A DNA stretch of 64,000 nt, from assembly GCA_009823395.1 (NCBI GenBank), contig CM020510.1, forward strand, positions 4,762,273 through 4,826,272, in the 5' to 3' direction. A model generated the notes under the pieces. That model saw nothing but the letters and a program-made list of their open reading frames with translations, was not told the DNA's origin and searched no databases. Shown piece after piece: positions 60,510 through 64,000 of this stretch. Source of the DNA: Thamnaconus septentrionalis (Eukaryota > Chordata > Actinopteri > Tetraodontiformes > Monacanthidae). How positions within the stretch are numbered: the stretch's first letter is position 1; the number at the start of each line of letters is the position of its first letter. The translations under genes were made by a program, and so were the position numbers.

Positions 60510-63500
60510 TAATTAGATGAGCGCCCAGAGCGCCCCGGACCCGCTGCTCCCTACACTTCCTGGCGAACAGCGGTGGAGGAGTGTGGGTTGGTGTGGAGGT
60601 GTGAGAGTGATTATCCCCGTGGTGCCCGACTCCCCGGTGGTGAGAATGTAATAAGTGCTCTGCATGGCGGCGTGCAGAGTGAGTGTGAAGCCATCAGCCA
60701 AAACGCGGAAAACCAGCAGAAGAAATCGCACTGACTGCTCGCTGGTTCGCTCCCATCCGCTGATCCTGTTGCTGAGGTTAGTGGCAGGGGCGAATTTTCT
60801 GGGTCTTCTCATGAGATAGACATTCACTCTGTTTTCATCCAGATCCGTACTGACACAAAGCATCCAACCAAAGACCCTCAGAGGCATCCCAAAAGGCACC
60901 GGAACACCCGGAAGACATCCGTCCTCTGGCAGAGTTGGCCCGCTGGAGCAGCAACAGCAGAACTGCCTGAGAAATGAGATAAAAAAAAAAAAAAAAGTTA
61001 AATGTTGGGGGTAGTCAAGAATTATTCTACTGAGGAGATATAAACGGGAAAGGATAAGATTAAAACCAGCATTGTTGCGAACAAACGGGTAATAGACCCA
61101 GGAGGAATGTTTCACAGGTCACAGGTGGATTCGGTCCTGGATTTTGGAATTGGATGTTTGATTTTTTTTCCAAATTGGAATATGATTGGAATACCTCAGT
61201 GCCCGTAAGGCAAGCTGATAACATTTGAGTTCCAGGACCATGAAGCCCTGAGTGTGGTCCAGCTCTGCTCGTACTAACTGAAAACCGGCCGTTTGTAAAT
61301 TTTAAAACAGTGGAACCAGCAGATCTTCAGGAAAACAGCTGAAGGATTTATCCAAATCCTGGGCTCTTCTAGTCCAACACACCAGGCAAAGCTTCTTCTA
61401 TCATCTTCTACAATGGAGTCTGATGCAACATCTTGAGTTCATCAGTAGCATACACAGTATAACATAACAGCAGCCAGTTCACCAATTGACCGTCTGGAAT
61501 CTACAAGGCCTTTCTTTGTCGGCAAGGCTGCAGCAGCGTCTTTGTTCTCCTTGAAGAATGAACAAGTTCAGGAGCCGACCTGCTGAAAACCATCCATGTG
61601 GAATCTCTGATCTTGGTTGCCCTGCGAGCTCACCCCTCCACACCATGATACATTGTAAGTAAACCCACAATAACAAAACCAGACGTGTTCCATCATTTTC
61701 ACCAGTGGCTGAAGGAATGAATGCTGTCTGAGTCTGGAGAAGCTGCAGTGTGGTGAAGCCGGTCTGGAAGCGAGAAGAGACGCTTCACGGGGCTTCGCTG
61801 CCGCTGAGTCTGCACTAGTGCTGGTGCCAGGGAGGGTGGAAAAAAAAAGAAAAGAAGTGACATCACATTCTCGGCCAGCAGAGGTCAACGGCTCAGCGCC
61901 CCCATCCATATGCTGCCTTTATGTGTGCTTTGCCAGCGATGATACAGCTCCTGTATATGACACCATGGAGGTTTAATGCGGTGGCGCTGCACTAAATACG
62001 GGCGGGATTTAGTGCGGACGGGCGGCTTAATAGGCGGCGTGGGTCACCGAGGCGAGCTTTTAGCGCTGCCAGGCCGACGGGCGGGGCCAGCTTAATGGAC
62101 TGGAGCTCCTTTTTAAGCAAAGTGCAGTCGATGCCCCGATTGGCCGTGACCCCGGAGGGTAGGTGTGTGTGTATGTGGGGGCGGGGGAGGGTGGGTGAGG
62201 CGGAGTCAAGGAGGCTGCTACATCTTTGTCACGACTCGGCCGAGGTGCGGGCCGCCCCGCGGTCATGTGACAGCCTCGCGCCTAATGAGGCGTGCGGGGT
62301 AATTAGCAGCGGCGGTGGCGTCTTCCACCTGAACTTTGACCCCACTCTCTCTCTCTCTCTGTCTCTCTCTTCCTTTAAGGTCTGCCTTTCAGCGTTCACC
62401 CAAAACTTATGCTGCTGACTCCTGGAGTTGGTGATGTTTTCCTGATCCACGTAACCGCGGCAACAAGTACTTCAAATGCAGTGCAGAAGGAAGAAAAAAA
62501 CAAAAACTAAACGGCTTCCAAACGGATGTTCTCAAACCCGACGGCATGTTTCACGAAGGGCACGTTGCCGCTTCGTGTCAAAAAAATTCAGAAACAACGA
62601 GATAAAACCACACACATACAAGCACGGACACACTATCAGATTTTCTTCTGGGTATTTTTTTTTCACTCAATGGCGTCTATTGTGTTGGATTTTTTTCCTC
62701 CCACCTGTAAAACTCCAGGAGGGTCTTATCGACTAGGACATGAGAATGGGAGCCTCCTCTCTCACAGCGGGTGGATGATCACTTTGAAAGGGAGCTAACA
62801 AGACATTTGTCGAGAGGAGAAGGCGGCTGGTGACGGCGGGCGAAGGGACCACGACGACACGCAACATGCAACCACGCAGCTGCTGCACGAGCCACACAAC
62901 TTGATGAACTGCAGATGTTTTTTTTTTTTATATATATATCTTCCATTTACCCTCCTGGTCCCATCAGAGACGGAGTCAAGGTGAACGGCAAGACATGATG
63001 CAACTCTCAGCAACGTGAGCCCCCCCCCCAACCCCCACCGCCACTCCCCCCGCCCTCCTTCCCCCCAGCAGGGTGGAAATGTGAAAGGCCGCCTCTTTCT
63101 CACCGTCTGATCGATGCTCGTGGAAAAACAAGCCCGTTGTCCGCAGGCCGGCGGAGAGTTCATTCTGACCCGCTCGGCCTTTTAAAAACAAACAAAAAAA
63201 AAAATTGAACATTGAAAGGTGCCTTAAAAGCGGCGGCCCACGACGTTTCACCTTGAGGCGAGTAGAAACACGCACACACACACACACACGCACGCGCGGC
63301 CGCTCCGCTTGATAAAGTTCACCTCGGCAACACTTGCCAGTCATCCTGATGAGCTGCCCGGCTTGAGACGGTGTGCAGCCCCGAGGCCGAGGCAGCCGGT
63401 AAATAAAGCCGGGGCGGCAGCGGCGGTGGTGGGGGGAGGCGGCGCGGGCGAGAGAGTGCAGTCGGACGATAATAGAGGGACGCTGCGTTCACCTCCGCCT

Positions 63501-63736
63501 CCAATTTCATCCTTTCATACGGCGTTATTTGTGACACACTCAGTCGGCTATTGTGTTGCTTCCACTTTTTATTGCTCTCTATTCATTGCCCTTAAAAATA
63601 TCCTCTGCTTTTATATATTTATTTGTTTGTCTATTTATTTTCTTGGAAACTTTGGAAGGCAGAACCCTACGGAGTTGGAGACGGCCCTCCTCCATCTCCT
63701 GAAATTACATTTAAAGGCGTTTTTTTTCTCTCTCTT

Positions 63737-63766
63737 CTTCTTCTCTTCTCTTCTCTTCTCTTCTCT
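63737..63766. repeat. (TTCTC)n pentanucleotide repeat
   Basis: About five to six TTCTC units within a pyrimidine-rich run. Confidence 0.88.
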
Positions 63767-64000
63767 GTCTTTTCTCCTTCCTTTGACAGCAACAATTTAT
63801 TTTGTACTTTACAGTTCAGCACACAACCTGAGCTCTCATGCTGAAGGTGTTGCAGGCTTTTGTATTAAAAAAAAAAAAAGGGGGGGTGCAGGCAGCCAGA
63901 ATTGGCAGGGCTGCCAGCCTGTGGATGAAAACGTCCTCTCCACATGACTGCTCTCTGCTGCTATCGGCTCAGATACTGTAGCACACAAGACACGGAAAAT

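Larger units (their letters stand above)
53432..64000. other. Gene-free BARX2 downstream flank, part 5
   Basis: No gene is confidently recognised. It contains an L2-like tail (54838-54956), a (TA)n run (55113-55148), (GT)n with (CG)n (56131-56188), (GATA)n (58050-58075), CAG tracts (57566-57588, 59358-59421, 60472-60509) and a TTCTC pentamer repeat (63737-63766). Repeat-free AT-core sequence lies at 57340-57540 and 61960-62060. A minus-strand open frame at 60513-60990 is described under findings. Confidence 0.55.

Noticed and set aside
62095..62160. Possible first exon starting MDWSSFLSKVQS with a GTAGGT donor and a pyrimidine-rich acceptor at 62381
   Set aside because: No family match (it only superficially resembles a connexin start), and joining it to the acceptor meets a stop within 15 codons.
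63309..63947. A 212-codon plus-strand frame
   Set aside because: Phe/Ser/Leu-rich sequence derived from T-rich and TTCTC repeats, with no recognisable domain and no clear start context.

Overview
The window is vertebrate nuclear DNA, most likely from a percomorph-type teleost fish. The evidence is split genes with GT-AG introns, dense (CA)n and (GA)n microsatellites, tRNA-derived SINEs, Tc1-like and hAT-like MITEs and L2-type LINE tails. Two protein-coding genes can be recognised, both on the + strand.

Layout. Positions 1-3084 hold the last four coding exons of RBM7, the RNA-binding subunit of the nuclear exosome targeting (NEXT) complex. Its first exon or exons lie to the left of the window. 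One intron carries a MITE with a degraded Tc1-like fragment inside it. After about 3.4 kb of intergenic DNA comes the complete BARX2 homeobox gene. Its coding exons are 6479-6665, 10897-11244, 14809-14893 and 15296-15634, followed by a 3' UTR of about 1.3 kb. Exons 1, 3 and 4 and the splice phases fit the family well. Exon 2 is broken: its N-terminal half and its homeodomain half lie in different frames, meaning a net loss of one base (or gain of two) inside a GC-rich stretch. This is either a consensus error or a real lesion.

From about 16.9 kb to the right edge (about 47 kb) no protein-coding gene is recognised. This looks like the regulatory flank of a developmental transcription-factor gene. 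It is full of simple repeats, contains several old non-autonomous transposons, and has AT-core, low-repeat islands that read like conserved non-coding elements. One example is a SOX-type inverted pair at 41916.

RBM7 and BARX2 have no known joint function; their adjacency is positional. BARX2 is a homeodomain transcription factor whose intronic and downstream DNA probably carries its enhancers. RBM7 is a housekeeping RNA-decay factor. No prokaryotic system, CRISPR array, structural RNA gene or clear novel gene system was found. The most useful leads are the BARX2 exon 2 frameshift, the nested transposon history at 34.3-34.75 kb (a SINE with a 15-bp target-site duplication inside a MITE), an apparently undescribed dispersed foldback-type repeat with four copies, and the unusually many long CAG/CTG tracts.
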